Origin: Lasiodiplodia sp. COLG20
Lineage: Eukaryota > Ascomycota > Dothideomycetes > Botryosphaeriales > Botryosphaeriaceae
Direction: 5' to 3'
NCBI GenBank assembly: GCA_009801085.1
Contig: VNWV01000002.1
Span: 744,001 to 808,000 of the forward strand
Length of the DNA stretch: 64,000 nucleotides
A model generated the notes under the pieces. That model did no database searches, was not told the origin of the DNA, and worked only from the letters and a program-made list of their open reading frames with translations. The position numbers and the translations under genes are program-made. Of the stretch, positions 33,196 to 44,748 are shown piece by piece. Each line of letters opens with the position of its first letter. Positions within the stretch are counted from its first letter, which is position 1.

Positions 33196-35963
33196 ATGGG
33201 TCTCAAGTCTTACTTCGCCCCCCGCAAGGGCGAAGACAAGAAGAAGAATGCCGCCAAGCCAGACGTGACCAACGAGAAGGCCGTCGAGGCCCGCCCTGAC
33301 AGCCTGCCACCGCTTGACTCCCCTCGCCCTGCCTATCTTGCAGGTTCGAGCGGTTCCTCTCCCTATGGCTCCCGCCCGAACTCCCTCTACCGGAACTCGG
33401 GCATGGACCAGTTGAGTGAAATCAAATGCGATGTCATGGTCAACTGGCTGCACTCTCAGCAGGAGGAAAAGCTGTGGTGCGCCGGCGAGTATGAGGAGGG
33501 TGTTGTCTTGAAGAAGGCCCGCGGCTCGTATGCATGCTGCCCTGCCGAGCTGGCAGAAGAGCCGAATGGCTTCTTGAAGGCCGTCGAGCAGCTCAACGTT
33601 CGCGTAAGTGTGCCGCTATTGACTTGATTGGAAGCCGTTCTGATATCCGCCTCACAGGTCGCAATGACTGTCAACACCCGCGTCATCAAGATTCTGCTCC
33701 ACAACAACAACCTGCCCTATGTCGAAATTCAGAAGGGCTTGCGAGTCCAGGTGCTTCCCGATATCTCGTACCTGCCGCGTTGCCAGAAGCATCAGTTCGC
33801 TGCCTTCATTGCCGACCGTGGAATTCTTGTCGTGTGGGAAGACCAGCCGAAAAAGCTGCTCGAGCGTATCAAGAACATCGAAGCTGCCCTTATGGACATG
33901 ATATGGCAGGAGGGTGAAGACGGTGACGACGAGAAAAAGGAGGCCTCCTACGAGGTCTATGAGCTTGAGGACCCAGAAGCCGCCGAGGAGAAGCCCCGTA
34001 AGACCATTTTGGTCCAAGCGCTGATCACCGCATGCACTATGATCGTCACTTGCGCTGCCATTGGCTCTGGTTGGCGTGAAATCGCTGTCCAGCTGCAGGT
34101 CGATGGCGACTACATCCGCCTCGCTTTCGCCGCCGTGGTGATTCCACAGGTCTGGCTGTCTTTGGTATGTGCTTCCTGCATGCTCCTTGCCCCTCTCTCC
34201 AACTGACCCGCTTGCAGTTCTTCTTCCAGGCTCTCGTTGGCAACGTCGCACAAATCATTGGTCCCATCGGCCAGGTCAACGAAAACAGCAAGTACTACTC
34301 TGGAATCGCTCCTCGCCGACTGAACCGTGACACTGGTGTTCTCCCTCATGTGACTATCCAGTGTCCCGTCTACAAGGAAGGCCTTCACTCGGTTATTGAG
34401 CCCACCATCCGCTCCATCAAGGCTGCCATCTCCACTTACGAGATGCAAGGCGGCACTGCTAACATCTTCATTAATGACGACGGCATGCAGTTGATTTCAG
34501 AGGAGGAGGCCCAGGCGCGCCGAGACTACTATGACGAACACAACATTGGTTGGGTTGCTCGTCCGAAGCACAACCCTAAGCCTGCTGAAGGCGAAGAGGT
34601 TTTCCTCCGTCGCGGCAAGTTCAAGAAGGCCTCCAACATGAACTATGCCCTCTGGGTCTCCAACCGCGTCGAAGAGAAGTTGCTCCCTCTGCATCGCTCC
34701 GATACCTGGACTCAGGACGACGAAGCTGCCGCCTACCGCAATGCACTTGCCGAGGTCGTCGCCGAAGACGAAGGTCGCACTTGGGCCGACGGCAACATCC
34801 GCGTCGGTGACTACATTCTGTTGATTGACTCCGATACCCGTGTCCCCAAGGACTGCTTCATCGACGCCGTTAGCGAAATGGAGCAGTCTCCTCAGGTCGG
34901 CATCATCCAGTACTCTTCCGGCGTTATGAACGTTACCGATAGTTTCTTCGAGCGCGGTATCACCTACTTCACCAATCTGATCTATACGCAAATTCGCTAC
35001 TCGGTCGCCGGCGGTGACGTCGCCCCCTTCGTTGGGCATAACGCTTGGTTGCGTTGGTCTGCGGTCCAGAACATCGCTTATGACTGCAAGGACGACCACC
35101 GCGAGAAGTACTGGAGCGAGGCGACCGTATCTGAGGATTTCGACATGGCTCTCCGCTTGCAAACCGAAGGCTACACCATTCGCCTCGGTGCGTACAAGGG
35201 TGACGGCTACAAGGAGGGCGTGTCTCTTACTGTCTATGATGAATTGGCCCGTTGGGAAAAGTACGCGTACGGCTGTAGCGAACTGATCTTCCACCCGCTT
35301 CGCTATTGGCCTGTACGCGGGCCCTTCACCAAGCTCTTCCGCAGGTTTATTGTGTCCAGCATGCCGCTGCCCTCGAAGCTGACCATCTTGGCGTACATCG
35401 GCACTTACTACGCTATTGGCTCTGCTTGGATCCTCACCCTCCTCAACTACTTCATTATTGGCTGGTTCAATGGCTACTACGACCACTACTACACCTCCTC
35501 GTTCGAGATCTACTTTGGTATTGTCGTCGTCTTTAATGCCCTCGGCAATGTTTCTCTCGGAATTCTCCGTTACCGCACCGAGGAAAAGGCGCTCCTTCCC
35601 GCGTGGTTCGAATGCTTCAAGTGGGTGCCACTTATGACTTGCTTCCTCGGTGGCTTGTCCCTGCACGTCTCGCAAGCCATCCTCTGCCACATGTTCTCCA
35701 TCGACATGTCGTGGGGCGCAACAGCCAAGGAAGCCGAGAACATCTCCTTCTTCGAGGAGATTCCGCGTGTGCTCAAGCGCTTCAAGTACACCTTCATCTT
35801 CTGCATCGCCTGCATCGCCCTCATGATCTGCGGCGCCTACGTCTTTCCCCCGCTCTGGCAGGTCAAGACCTTTGTCGCCATCTGGCCGCTGTGCACCATC
35901 GTTGGTGCGCATCTGCTTCTCCCTATCGCCCTGAACCCGAACTTGATGCTGTTCACGTGGTAA
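33196..35963 (+). CDS. Membrane family-2 glycosyltransferase (ZtGT2/FgGT2-like)
   Basis: A processive-type GT2 enzyme expected to polymerise a cell-wall or surface polysaccharide at the plasma membrane from a UDP-sugar. Three exons, 33196-33603, 33658-34164 and 34218-35963, give 886 residues. After a cytosolic N-terminus, two hydrophobic segments (about 275-320) precede the catalytic domain, with FINDDG (D392/D393), LLIDSDTRVP (D509, D511) and VSEDFDMALRLQ (E611/D612). In place of the usual QxxRW there is ELARW (647-651). Five or so membrane spans follow. The overall form matches the fungal type-2 glycosyltransferase needed for hyphal growth on solid surfaces in Zymoseptoria and Fusarium, rather than a classical class I-VII chitin synthase. 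Product chemistry is unknown. Confidence 0.85.
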
Positions 35964-36582
35964 AAGCCCCACAAAAAATAGCACTCGTGGAGGGGCACCA
36001 GGAATCCCCGGCGGGTTCCTGAAGATATTTCCTTTTTTTCCCTTGTTTCCTTCTCAATAAATAGACGGAAAGTGGTGCACATAGGCATTTGGATGAATGG
36101 GTACGGCCCTGGTTTTGTGTTTTCCTGTGGGAACTGATGATATGAACACGCACTCCTTGAGATACCACTTGCACGTATCATGATTATGGTCCAAAACATC
36201 TAGACGGAACGTAATGTCTTTAGCAGGTATGAGTATATAGCAATGACAGTTTGTGAAGTCCGAATTATGTTCCGTTTTTGCAATGCTCGTGTTGTTTTGG
36301 TCCTGAGCATTGTTGAACACTGTCACAGTGAAGAAAGAAGCATTGGTCAAGGGCATCAGGTTTTATGGCCAGCATTTGATTCAAAGCCTTTTCTGTCTAC
36401 TCTCTACCCATCCATCCATGTTCCTGCTCAGTTTCACCTGTCCCTCCTGGTTTTGGCTGTCCACCGCGTCCTCTGTTGACAGAAAATCCGTGCACTCTTG
36501 TCGAAGACGCCTCAGGAAGGAGGCAAGAGCCGCTGGTCCGCCATTTTAGCGCTTGGAGGGGCGGCCGAGAGACTGTTTGTGA
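35964..36582. other. Convergent 3' spacer
   Basis: About 620 nt between the GT2 stop and the stop of a small minus-strand gene; no gene seen. Confidence 0.5.
36056..36061 (+). terminator. AATAAA polyadenylation signal after GT2 gene
   Basis: A canonical AATAAA hexamer about 95 nt past the GT2 stop codon, a sensible position for a fungal positioning element. Cleavage site not determined. Confidence 0.4.
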
Positions 36583-36796
36583 TCAGTATCCGCCACTACC
36601 CTTACAAAAGGCTTGATGTTGGAAGAAGCGCAGCGTGTGAAGGGCAAGGGGAAGACTGAGTTGTGCGGGTATTGACCGGTTAGAGATCACGTACCTGGCA
36701 GGTGCTACAAGCATCGCCCTTCTGCCAGACGTAGTTGCGGCAGCCGTGGGAATCCCAGTACGCGCAGGCATAGCGGTTGTATCCTTCACCAGACAT
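36583..36796 (-). CDS. Very small cysteine-containing protein (39 aa)
   Basis: The 34-codon first exon (36796-36695) reads MSGEGYNRYACAYWDSHGCR then NYVWQKGDACSTCQ. It is followed by a GTACGT donor, and a TAAG acceptor at 36601 joins an 18-nt last exon ending GSGGY. Four cysteines include a CxxC pair (ACSTC). No signal peptide. An alternative acceptor at the CATCAAG further upstream would give a different 18-residue tail. The first exon is protein-like and its GTACGT donor is strong; the end is less certain. Function unknown. Confidence 0.5.
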
Positions 36797-38634
36797 GTTT
36801 GTTGGTTTCTTGGAAAAGGGTGTGGGTTGAAGGTGGAATAGTATGGATGAAGTGAAGGTCTGTTGATTTGGTTCTTGCTGTGTTCTCAGAATGGTTTGCC
36901 TTCTTCCTGCTGCGTGCGGCACGCATTCTTATTGTCTCTGTAGGTCCACTGCCATGAGGGATTAAACTTGTGGTCTCTTCTCAAAGATTTGTTTCCCGTT
37001 CTCTGTGCTCCATGGGAAATGAAAAATCGCGCTGGGAGTACCGCAATCCACGTAGCACTGCGGCCGGTACACGCTTCCAAGAGATGAATTTGTAATGAAT
37101 AGGCGATATTTCCCTCAATACGGTTGGCCTCGAGAGAGAGAATCTATCAATCAATTAAGTAGAAGTAGCATGGAGAGCTGCGAAAGAATAAGCGTCATGT
37201 ATCCACCTTATCAAAAATACTACACGCTGAGTACTTAGATACTAGAAGTTTGAACTCACCTGTTTATCTTCATATCTTCGTCCAGTTATTTGCTTCATTT
37301 GTTACAAGAGTGCAGTATCCCTCGTAGGATGCGGAAGGACTAATATCATGCAGTCCATCCATTATGATTGGACATTCGTGGCTTTCGGAAGTTTGATACT
37401 CCAGTCTCTATCCTTCCGCTGGTGATTTCAATGTTTGTTGTCGTGCTCGGTTACGAAAGCTTGGTAACTCCTTCCTGTTCTTGATCTATTGGAAAGCACA
37501 ATGACATGGCGGTGCCACGTCATGTACAGTATCCTATTACGGAAAACGGCTGTCTCGTTGAGACTGTGATGATGCCTGTCCAGTAGGTTACACCTCACTC
37601 AACCACTGATCGCCGTCACATCATCCAAAAAATGTCAGTATACGCAATCATGTCTTGATTTATTATCAACGCGTTTTACTCTGCAGCTAATAGAGGAGTC
37701 TCACTACATGTTAGTAAAGAAAGGTTTCTCATGACAGATGAAGTGATCAAGTGAGACCAAGCCTTGAAAGCGCAATTCTGAGGCCTTTCGCAGGAGTTAC
37801 CAGCACAACTGTGTCTCATCAGTCTGATTTGTAATTGACCAATCAAAGAGGTCAGCGGCAGTTTGTGAACGCCTGCCGAAAGTACTACAAAAAAACAAAT
37901 ACGAGGTTTCACGGGCGGCCCCGATCATCGGATTGAATCAACGGAGGATCGCTAAAACGCTCACTAGAGACAATCCTTACAAGATTTTTACCTTGATAGA
38001 CAGGAATTACAGTGTTGATCACGACGTTTTTTTCTAAGGCGCCTCCTAATGCCCCCGGAAGGACAAGATCAAAGTGGATTTTCTGAAAAACTGGAACGAG
38101 GCAAAGTTGACGATTGAAATCACCGGAACACATACTTTCGAACAGGAATGCAACGCCATCTTATTCTTAGCAGTTACTTCCTACGATAATGAATAGGCTT
38201 CCGTGTAGCAAAGCCTCAAGATAGACTACTCTTGAACCAAGGGGATGTCATCTTCAAGAAGTGACTAAACATTCTCAAAGACGGTAATGACATGAAACAA
38301 AAGAGTAGCGGTTGAGCTTATTCCCGGTTCCCCCACAAGTGGCATTTCCGCCGACGGGATTTGGTTTGCTACAGAAGAGCTCGTGAGCGGAACTGGGGAG
38401 GCTGTTTCTTTTTGCTGTGCGACATGTCACACCATGCGCTCCACTTTTCATTCGGTCAGCTTGCTAAGGACTAAATCGGAGAAGCCAAGCAGCCATCTCC
38501 CTTTAGAGCAATTTGATCAACAATGCATGCATCCTTTCGTTTGCTAGTCGAGTACAGCATAAAGTCAAATCACGAAGCCTTTCTCTAATTAACAAATAGT
38601 CTGAACTACATACCCGTCCGAGTCCACTCTTATG
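36797..38634. other. AT-rich intergenic region
   Basis: About 1.8 kb. A 74-codon minus frame at 37909-38133 (MCSGDFNRQLC...) overlaps another at 37676-37912; they might be exons of a small gene, but no confident splice model could be built. Confidence 0.4.
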
Positions 38635-39864
38635 TCAAATGTCCCAGTCAATTTCGAACTCCTCCCAGTTGTCTGCATTTATTTCCTTACCGTCTTGCTT
38701 CTTCTTCTCCTCAGCAACGGGAGCCTCCACATTTCTGGGAGTTTCGTTCTTTTTGTTAGGCACTGTCGTATCCTGTAGCTTCTGCGCCTCTTCTTTGCGC
38801 CCACACACGCTCTTTGTCTCCGATGTTTCCTCCATCTTCTGTCGCTTCGTTGCCCTACTGCCGTCCTTCTTTCTCGCTCTACCAACTCCTACCTTATCCG
38901 ATTTCGCCCTGTTCTTACTTCTCCCTCTCCCTCTCTTCCTCTTCGCCTTCTCCCCCCCCTCTATCCACTCATCGTCCTCGTCCTCATCCCCACCATCCCC
39001 AACCCACTCCTCGTCCTCCGCACCATCGTCCTCTCCTCCCTCCAATCCCCACCCCTTGACCGTCCCCACCACCCCCTCAACCAAAACACCCCACTTCATC
39101 CTCTCCCCCTCAAAATCCCAATCCCGCTGGCCCCGACCCTGCTCCTCCCCCTCCGAACCACCATTTTCGTTCCAAAACGCTTCGCCCCCGTCACGACTCC
39201 TCTCAAACCACTCAGTCACAGCCTCGTGGACAGCCTCTAGCTTCTCTACCTCCTCGCAAAATCCTACCAAATTCTCCTCGACGGCATCGGCCTCGCTGGC
39301 CTCGCCCGCGGCAATGGCCGCGAGCGCCGCTTCCAGCTGCGCGCGCAACGTCGTCAAGGTGCCGGTTGTGGGCGCGAGGTGGGCGAAGATGGCGGCGATG
39401 TCTTGTCCCTCTTCTTCTTCTTCCACAGCTTCTTCGGCCGTTTCGTCGACTACTTCGTTGACTACTTCTTCCCCGGTTTGTTCCTTTGACTCTTTGTTGT
39501 CATCGTTGTCCTCAGTCTTGGTGGTAGTGGTGATGGGAGCAGGGTCGGATGAAGATGTGGGTTGTACGGTGCCACTGCCGGTTCTGTCATCGTTGTCGTT
39601 GTCGAGATCGGCGAAGATGCTGTCGATCTCGGAGAGGTCGGAGGCTTCTGGTGGTAAGGCGCCACTAGAGACATCACCCTCTTTCCTTTCATCGTCGCTG
39701 GTAACTGAGATGGATGGGGAGGGGGAGCGGGTTGATCTAGTGGTCTTGTGCAAAGGCGCGGTAACGGACGTGATGGAGGATCTCGTCGGAGTAGCAGCTG
39801 CTGGGAGCCTTTTCTTCTTCACCTGTTGTGCTTTTCTGCTGGATGAGCGCGTTGCGCGAGGCAT
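38635..39864 (-). CDS. Charged nuclear-type hypothetical protein (409 aa)
   Basis: A single exon starting MPRATRSSSRKAQQVKKKR, a basic N-terminus with a likely nuclear localisation signal. A Ser/Thr/Asp-rich linker and an acidic run (AVEEEEEG) follow. A helical segment (~150-230) contains FAHLAPTTGTLTTLRAQLEAA-like Leu/Ala periodicity and EEVEKLEAVHEAVTEWFE. Next come a very acidic Gly/Glu/Asp stretch, a KRKRGRGRSKNR basic cluster and the end NWEEFEIDWDI. The helical middle could be a folded interaction domain, with the rest disordered. No family name recognised. The plus-strand 423-codon frame over the same bases is an antisense shadow rich in Ser/Pro. Confidence 0.7.
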   Translation of the reverse strand: MPRATRSSSRKAQQVKKKRLPAAATPTRSSITSVTAPLHKTTRSTRSPSPSISVTSDDERKEGDVSSGALPPEASDLSEIDSIFADLDNDNDDRTGSGTVQPTSSSDPAPITTTTKTEDNDDNKESKEQTGEEVVNEVVDETAEEAVEEEEEGQDIAAIFAHLAPTTGTLTTLRAQLEAALAAIAAGEASEADAVEENLVGFCEEVEKLEAVHEAVTEWFERSRDGGEAFWNENGGSEGEEQGRGQRDWDFEGERMKWGVLVEGVVGTVKGWGLEGGEDDGAEDEEWVGDGGDEDEDDEWIEGGEKAKRKRGRGRSKNRAKSDKVGVGRARKKDGSRATKRQKMEETSETKSVCGRKEEAQKLQDTTVPNKKNETPRNVEAPVAEEKKKQDGKEINADNWEEFEIDWDI

Positions 39865-40263
39865 ATTTTCCAAATATTATTACCCTTCGTTGAAGTATCT
39901 CGGGCTGTAGTGAATGCTGCGAGTAGTTTTCCTTTGAGTGACAGTGGTTCTGTTCAAAATTTTAGACAGGAGGCAAACATTCATAGATGAAGAGCTCTCC
40001 ATGTAAGTGCGAGACAGAGGATAAGGGCGAGACTCCAGGTGTAGACGTCTTTATTCGGCATGCTTCTTTGTCTTCCCGATTGAGCCGTCACCGCCAGCAC
40101 ATGTTAGAAATTACTTGGTAAACGCCATCTCGATGGCATCAAAGACACGCATTGTTGAAAGAAATTAATAGTTAACATTAACCTACCAATTGTACGCTTC
40201 TTTCTCAACACTCGTCTTCGTACAATTAAATACCGAACAGGGAATCAACATATATGTCATACT
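39865..40263. other. Short intergenic region
   Basis: About 400 nt holding the promoter of the charged nuclear-type protein and the 3' end of the ceramidase gene, both minus-strand. Nothing else seen. Confidence 0.5.
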
Positions 40264-42670
40264 TTAGGAGATCGTAAATGTCCCACTGGTGCCATTGAAC
40301 GCTGTAATGGCACCGCCAACAGCCTTCGAATCACCATAGTACTTGATTCTGTACGTTCCAGCGGCTGTATCCTCATTGGTCTCCCACGTGATGGTGACTT
40401 CGCTTGTGGCGAGGACCGTGGATTTTCGGACCCATTCGTACACAATTTCCCAATCTTCGTCGTCCAGTACTTGTGTCCAAGAATCGCCGTTCTGTTTCTC
40501 GATAGCGGCGAACGTTCCCTCGAGACGCAGGTTATTCCGAGGGTTTGCACCGACGAATGTAGCCTTGACAATATCGCCAGCGGAGTATGCAGAGTTGACG
40601 TCCGTGACGACGTCTCCGAAGCTCTTGCCAATTCCAGGCGAGTCGTACACGACGCCGCTGATGAAGGACAGGCTTTTGTCGCGATTATCCGGAGGAGTGG
40701 GACCGGCAGGCGGTGCACCCTCCGCGCCAGGAGCGAGATACGGCAGGTATGTAAGTGTGCGGTTAATATACGCATTGAGGGAGTGCGGACCATGTAGAGT
40801 AGATGCACCCTCGTAGCGCTGGACGCTGTATTCCTCGGGCGTTGCAATATAGTGGGAATAGGTATTTGCTGGGCCGCCGAGAACGACTATGGGATCCAGA
40901 CTGCCTTCACTGGCCAACAGGTCAGAAGATGTGACTTCGTTAGCCACGGCCTCGCGCCAGCGCCTTCCAGACATGGTCGTCGCTTCGCCAGGGCTGACGA
41001 TTATGAACAACTGACCCACGCGGAGAGTCTGGATATGAACAATGTTCGGTGCCCATTGGTACGGCACAGTACTTGCTCCGACATCAAGAAGGATGGGCTT
41101 CGGCTGCTGGCATGCTCTCTGCTCAGCACTAGGTATGTGGATGAGACTGCCAACAGCGTTCCAAAAGGGGTTGTTTGGAGTGCCAGTGTCATTCTGGGTG
41201 AAGTCGAAAGCACCAGGTCCGTCGGTGGTTCCGGCCGCGAAAGAGTTTCCCATGGCTGCCGAGCAAGTTTGTACGGTACTGCCGTTGGATAGAGTAAATG
41301 TGAAGTTTGACATGTCGTGGAAAGAGTGGAAAGATGCAATTGAGCCGGAAATCGCGGTGCTGCTAGAGTCAAATGATGAGTAAAGGTCCAGGGCACCTGA
41401 AGACTGCCTGCGACCGATTTCATAGCAGCTTTTGGCCCCTCCGTCGTTCAAGCCCCATGCTGGGCCTCTACCGTGGCACGGCTGGCTCTTACCACCACAA
41501 GTACTGTTCTCAAGCGTGCATTGATCGCCACTGCCATCCTCACACCAGGCACCCTCGACGTTTGGAGACGTGTCTCCGACGTTTGCCTGCGAGAAGCCAG
41601 CGACGAAACCCTCTGCAGCGTTGGCATTGCTCGCCATCTCCTGCTCGAAAAGGTAGGCAGCAACACCCTTGTTGTCACCGGCAATGAGCGTCTGGTTACC
41701 GAGAAGAGATGTACCATGGACAGCGAACCAAGTCAGGATGCCAATGTTCTTGCCGTCGCTGGCCCGCTGGAAGCGCAGAAGCGTCATTGTCTTATCCACG
41801 TTGTCCGTGTACTTGGCGCGCTCCTCTTCCGGGTTCGCAAGGTAGGCCCACAAGCTGCGATTGATGTTGGCATCCGCGATGTCCGTCGTACCAACGCTCA
41901 GCGTTCCGGTTGTGAGGCTTTCCTGAGCACGTTGGATCGAAAGCAAGGCACCATCGACGATGGCCTGGTAGCTTTGCTTGTCGAATCCAAGGCTGGTTAT
42001 CTGCGGTAGCAGGTAGTTCAACCATGCGCCGGGGCCCGAATGCGAATGCGTGCCAGTCACAGCTACGTTCGCCTGACTATACATGGTATAATTGTCGCCC
42101 ATGCTCGCCAGTCCTTCCAGTATACCGTTTCGAACAGCGAGGTCTCCGGACTGGGTGTCAAGCACGAGATAGACGAAGCGCTCGTCGGGGTTCTCGACGC
42201 TGGCGACGATGAAAGCGCGCGAATAGATGCGCTGGCGCAGGCCGGTACCGATCTGGCTGGAGTTGGCGTAACCCATGAGGTTGAGCTCAACAACAGGACT
42301 GTAGCGGACCATCAGCGACTGCTTTGCACATTTCAAGGCGACAGCAACAATGTTACCCAGTAATGTCCGCCTTTCCCACGCCAATCAGGTACTCATCGCC
42401 GCTGGCTGCAGCCGCCTCAGCAGCTTCCTTCAGCTCTAAAACGTGTGTCTGAGCATCTTCGCTGCTCTTCCAGGTGGCGGGCTGCTTCCAGTGCCAGTAG
42501 TCGACGGTAGGGACGCCAAATACAGAAACAAGCTCGAAGACGAAAAACAATGAAAGAGTGGCAGCAATCAAAGCGAAGGTAATGTGGGAGCGAGCCATTC
42601 TCAGGAAATCCTGATACCCGGAGTCGGGCGGCTGGTGTGGCGGAGGAGATGTACCCGCCTTGGGAGCCAT
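40264..42670 (-). CDS. Neutral/alkaline ceramidase
   Basis: This enzyme hydrolyses ceramide to a sphingoid base and a fatty acid, controlling sphingolipid signalling at the plasma membrane, ER/Golgi or cell surface. Exon 1 (42670-42357) encodes a short cytosolic tail, one membrane segment (about 28-53, signal anchor) and the first strand, EYLIGVGKADITG. Exon 2 (42298-40264) completes it to 782 residues. Family landmarks are VAVTGTHSHSGPGAW (zinc-ligand His residues), FAVHGTSL, FSQANVGDTSPN with the nucleophilic Ser, GDNKG, and a C-terminal immunoglobulin-like domain (ITWETNEDTAAGTYRI). The intron is 58 nt with GTAACA donor. Divergent from the BCAS2 gene. Confidence 0.93.
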
Positions 42671-43175
42671 GGCGACGACGGGATGGGGGCGTTCATATAC
42701 AGCAGATTGAGAACAGCCCCTGAACAGGCGTGTGATAGCGTTGAGCGAGGTGCTCCGTGACTCGTTTCTTGTTTGGGTAGAGCATTGCGGGCTGTGGAGG
42801 GCAGGCCTGGCTGGAGGGTATGTCGCGGAGCGCGCTGATTGGGCGGCGGATGACGTTGGTGCCGGAGGGGAGCGCGTGGGTCAAGGCACGGCGGACCGCA
42901 GCTGCGCGCCGCTTGGCCGAAACCCTGCACGCAAATCGGTCGGCTGGAAAGCTTCGCATCCACCACCACCCTGGTCGCTCTCTTTCAATTCTACGCGTGC
43001 CGTTAATATACTTCCTCCACCTGCTCCATCCAGCTGCGCCATCCGCTCCTCCAGCCCACCTCTCCGCCCGCCGCCCGCTGCTGCTAAGCCCTCCACGTCG
43101 CTATAATATTCCCCATTCTGCGCCTGCCGCCTGCTATCTTGCCTCTAGCAACCAACGCCCCCCGAACCCCCGGCA
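42671..43175. promoter_or_regulatory. Shared divergent promoter ceramidase/SPF27
   Basis: About 500 nt between opposite-facing start codons; holds both promoters. No defined site recognised. Confidence 0.5.
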
Positions 43176-43932
43176 ATGCCTCTCATTCACGAGTCGCACG
43201 ACTCACTACCATGTGCGTACCACACACCGCACCCCCTACCTGCCTATCAGCCGACGCCTCTGTTTAGGGCCGCCCGCATGCATAGCCCACGCTCTCCACC
43301 TATCTATACTCTATCTGCTAACCGAACCGGAACCAGACGTCGACCTTCCGCTCACCGACACCGACCGCGCTGCCGCCCAAACCCTCATCGCCGCCGAGCT
43401 CGACCCTACCGCCTCCACTGCTCTCCACCCATCCCTTCCCGGCTCGTACGAGCCCTCGTTCCCGGCCCTCATAACCGCTGAACACGCACGCCTGGCCGCC
43501 GGCACCGACAAAGAGCCTGGCTCTGGCGTCGACCTGTCGCGCTACGAGGCCCTCGACGCTCCCGACGATGCTTCGGACGCCGCTGCCTGGCGCGCGACGC
43601 TGCGTGCTGCCTACACCTCGTCGACATTCCTGTCACAGCGGCTGACGAACCTGTCGCTGCTCGAGCGCTACGGCAAGAACGCCTGGCTCGTCTCCAACTC
43701 GCAGCTCGAGGCCGTCCTGCGTGCGCTGGAGGCCGACCTGGCCCAGGCCAAGGACGACGTCGAGGCCGTCGAGGCTGCCCGCCGCCACGCCCAGGGTGCC
43801 GCCGCGCCGGAGCTGGCCTTGCTCGAGGAGGGCTGGCGCACCGGCGTCAAGAGGGTCGTCGAGACCGAGGCTGCAGCCGAAGGCTTGCGGCGCGAGATCC
43901 TGGAGAGGAAGAGAGCCATGGCGCAAGCGTAG
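43176..43932 (+). CDS. BCAS2: Pre-mRNA-splicing factor SPF27 (BCAS2 / Cwf7 family)
   Basis: A core subunit of the Prp19/NineTeen complex that stabilises the activated spliceosome. Exon 1 (43176-43212) encodes MPLIHESHDSLP plus one base. A GTGCGT intron with GCTAAC branch site and CCAG acceptor leads to exon 2 (43337-43932), restoring SLPYVDLPLTDTDRAAAQ. This is the family opening, in which HxSLPYxD is followed by an Ala-rich helix. The remainder is the coiled-coil part (FLSQRLTNLSLLERYGKNAWLVSNSQLE, then helices to ERKRAMAQA). The protein is 210 residues, normal for the family. The reading frame is open through the intron, so an intron-retaining frame could mislead automated annotation. Confidence 0.9.
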
Positions 43933-44748
43933 CAATAGGTAAAAATCCGGCCATTGGCACGGATCATGCGGATCAGTAAGGTTAGGTGTGACGATAAAAA
44001 GGAAATTCCCCGCTTAGTCGGCACGCTTCAGTGTATGCATTCACGGGGCGGATGTGCCTGGCGTTATAGTGGCGTTGTGGGAAGATTAAAAGGCTCCAGT
44101 AATTTCTGCGAGGTACCGCTGCACAAGCGTGGCACATAGATAGCCATCGGCTGCAAGATATCGAAGAATCCCCCGTTTGGTAGTCGGACGACCGGGGCTT
44201 GTCAGATTCAAGCATAATCCCGATGCGTTATTGGTCGATATCTCCCAAACGCGTCACCCTCGTCGGCACCAATCTCACTTTGATGGGTCGCGCACTTCCT
44301 TCCAAAATTTGAACGCCGAGCATGCCATTATGGGTCCCTACTAGACCGCTACAGATGTGGGGGAAAAAAAAAAGTAAAGAAGTTAGCTCCTCGCGTCGAG
44401 CGAGCGGAATTTAGGTGATAGGCCTAGCAGTAGCAGCAGTGGAAAACGCCATTTCAAAACAATACACAACACCAAGCCTTCCGCATCCGTCTCCATTCTC
44501 CGATTCCCTCCTTCCAGAGCCTAGCCGAAAGATGTTCCCCCCAACCAGTGCCAATGTGCCTCCTTGTCGTTCTCCTGTTTAATTCGTCACAACTCCTTGC
44601 TCGATACCGCGAGCGCGAGACTGAGAGCTCCGGATGTACCATTTGTGTCCTGCCGTACCGATCGTGGCCCTCCTTCGTTGTTGTCATTGTTTGTGTCCGA
44701 CGAATTCCTCGACAAATTCCTGAGATCCCCCGATTTTTTGAATTTTGA
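43933..44748. other. Convergent spacer SPF27 / PKA-R
   Basis: About 800 nt between two stop codons; no gene seen. Should hold both 3' untranslated regions. Confidence 0.5.

Noticed and set aside
34497..35984. 495-codon minus frame opposite the GT2 gene
   Set aside because: Antisense shadow of a well-conserved glycosyltransferase; no domain of its own.
37676..38133. Two overlapping short minus frames that might be exons of a small Cys protein
   Set aside because: A TTTTTTTGTAG acceptor is present, but the joined product has no consistent motif and the donor is weak.
38639..39910. 423-codon plus-strand frame opposite the charged nuclear-type protein
   Set aside because: It is Ser/Pro/Leu-rich antisense of an acidic/Lys-rich gene; the minus frame has nuclear-signal and helical features and a normal start, while this one has no family traits.
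42820..43336. Upstream open frame of the SPF27 gene (370-codon version)
   Set aside because: The family start MPLIHESHDSLPY is obtained only by splicing 43213-43336; the unspliced upstream part is His/Pro/Ser leader sequence.
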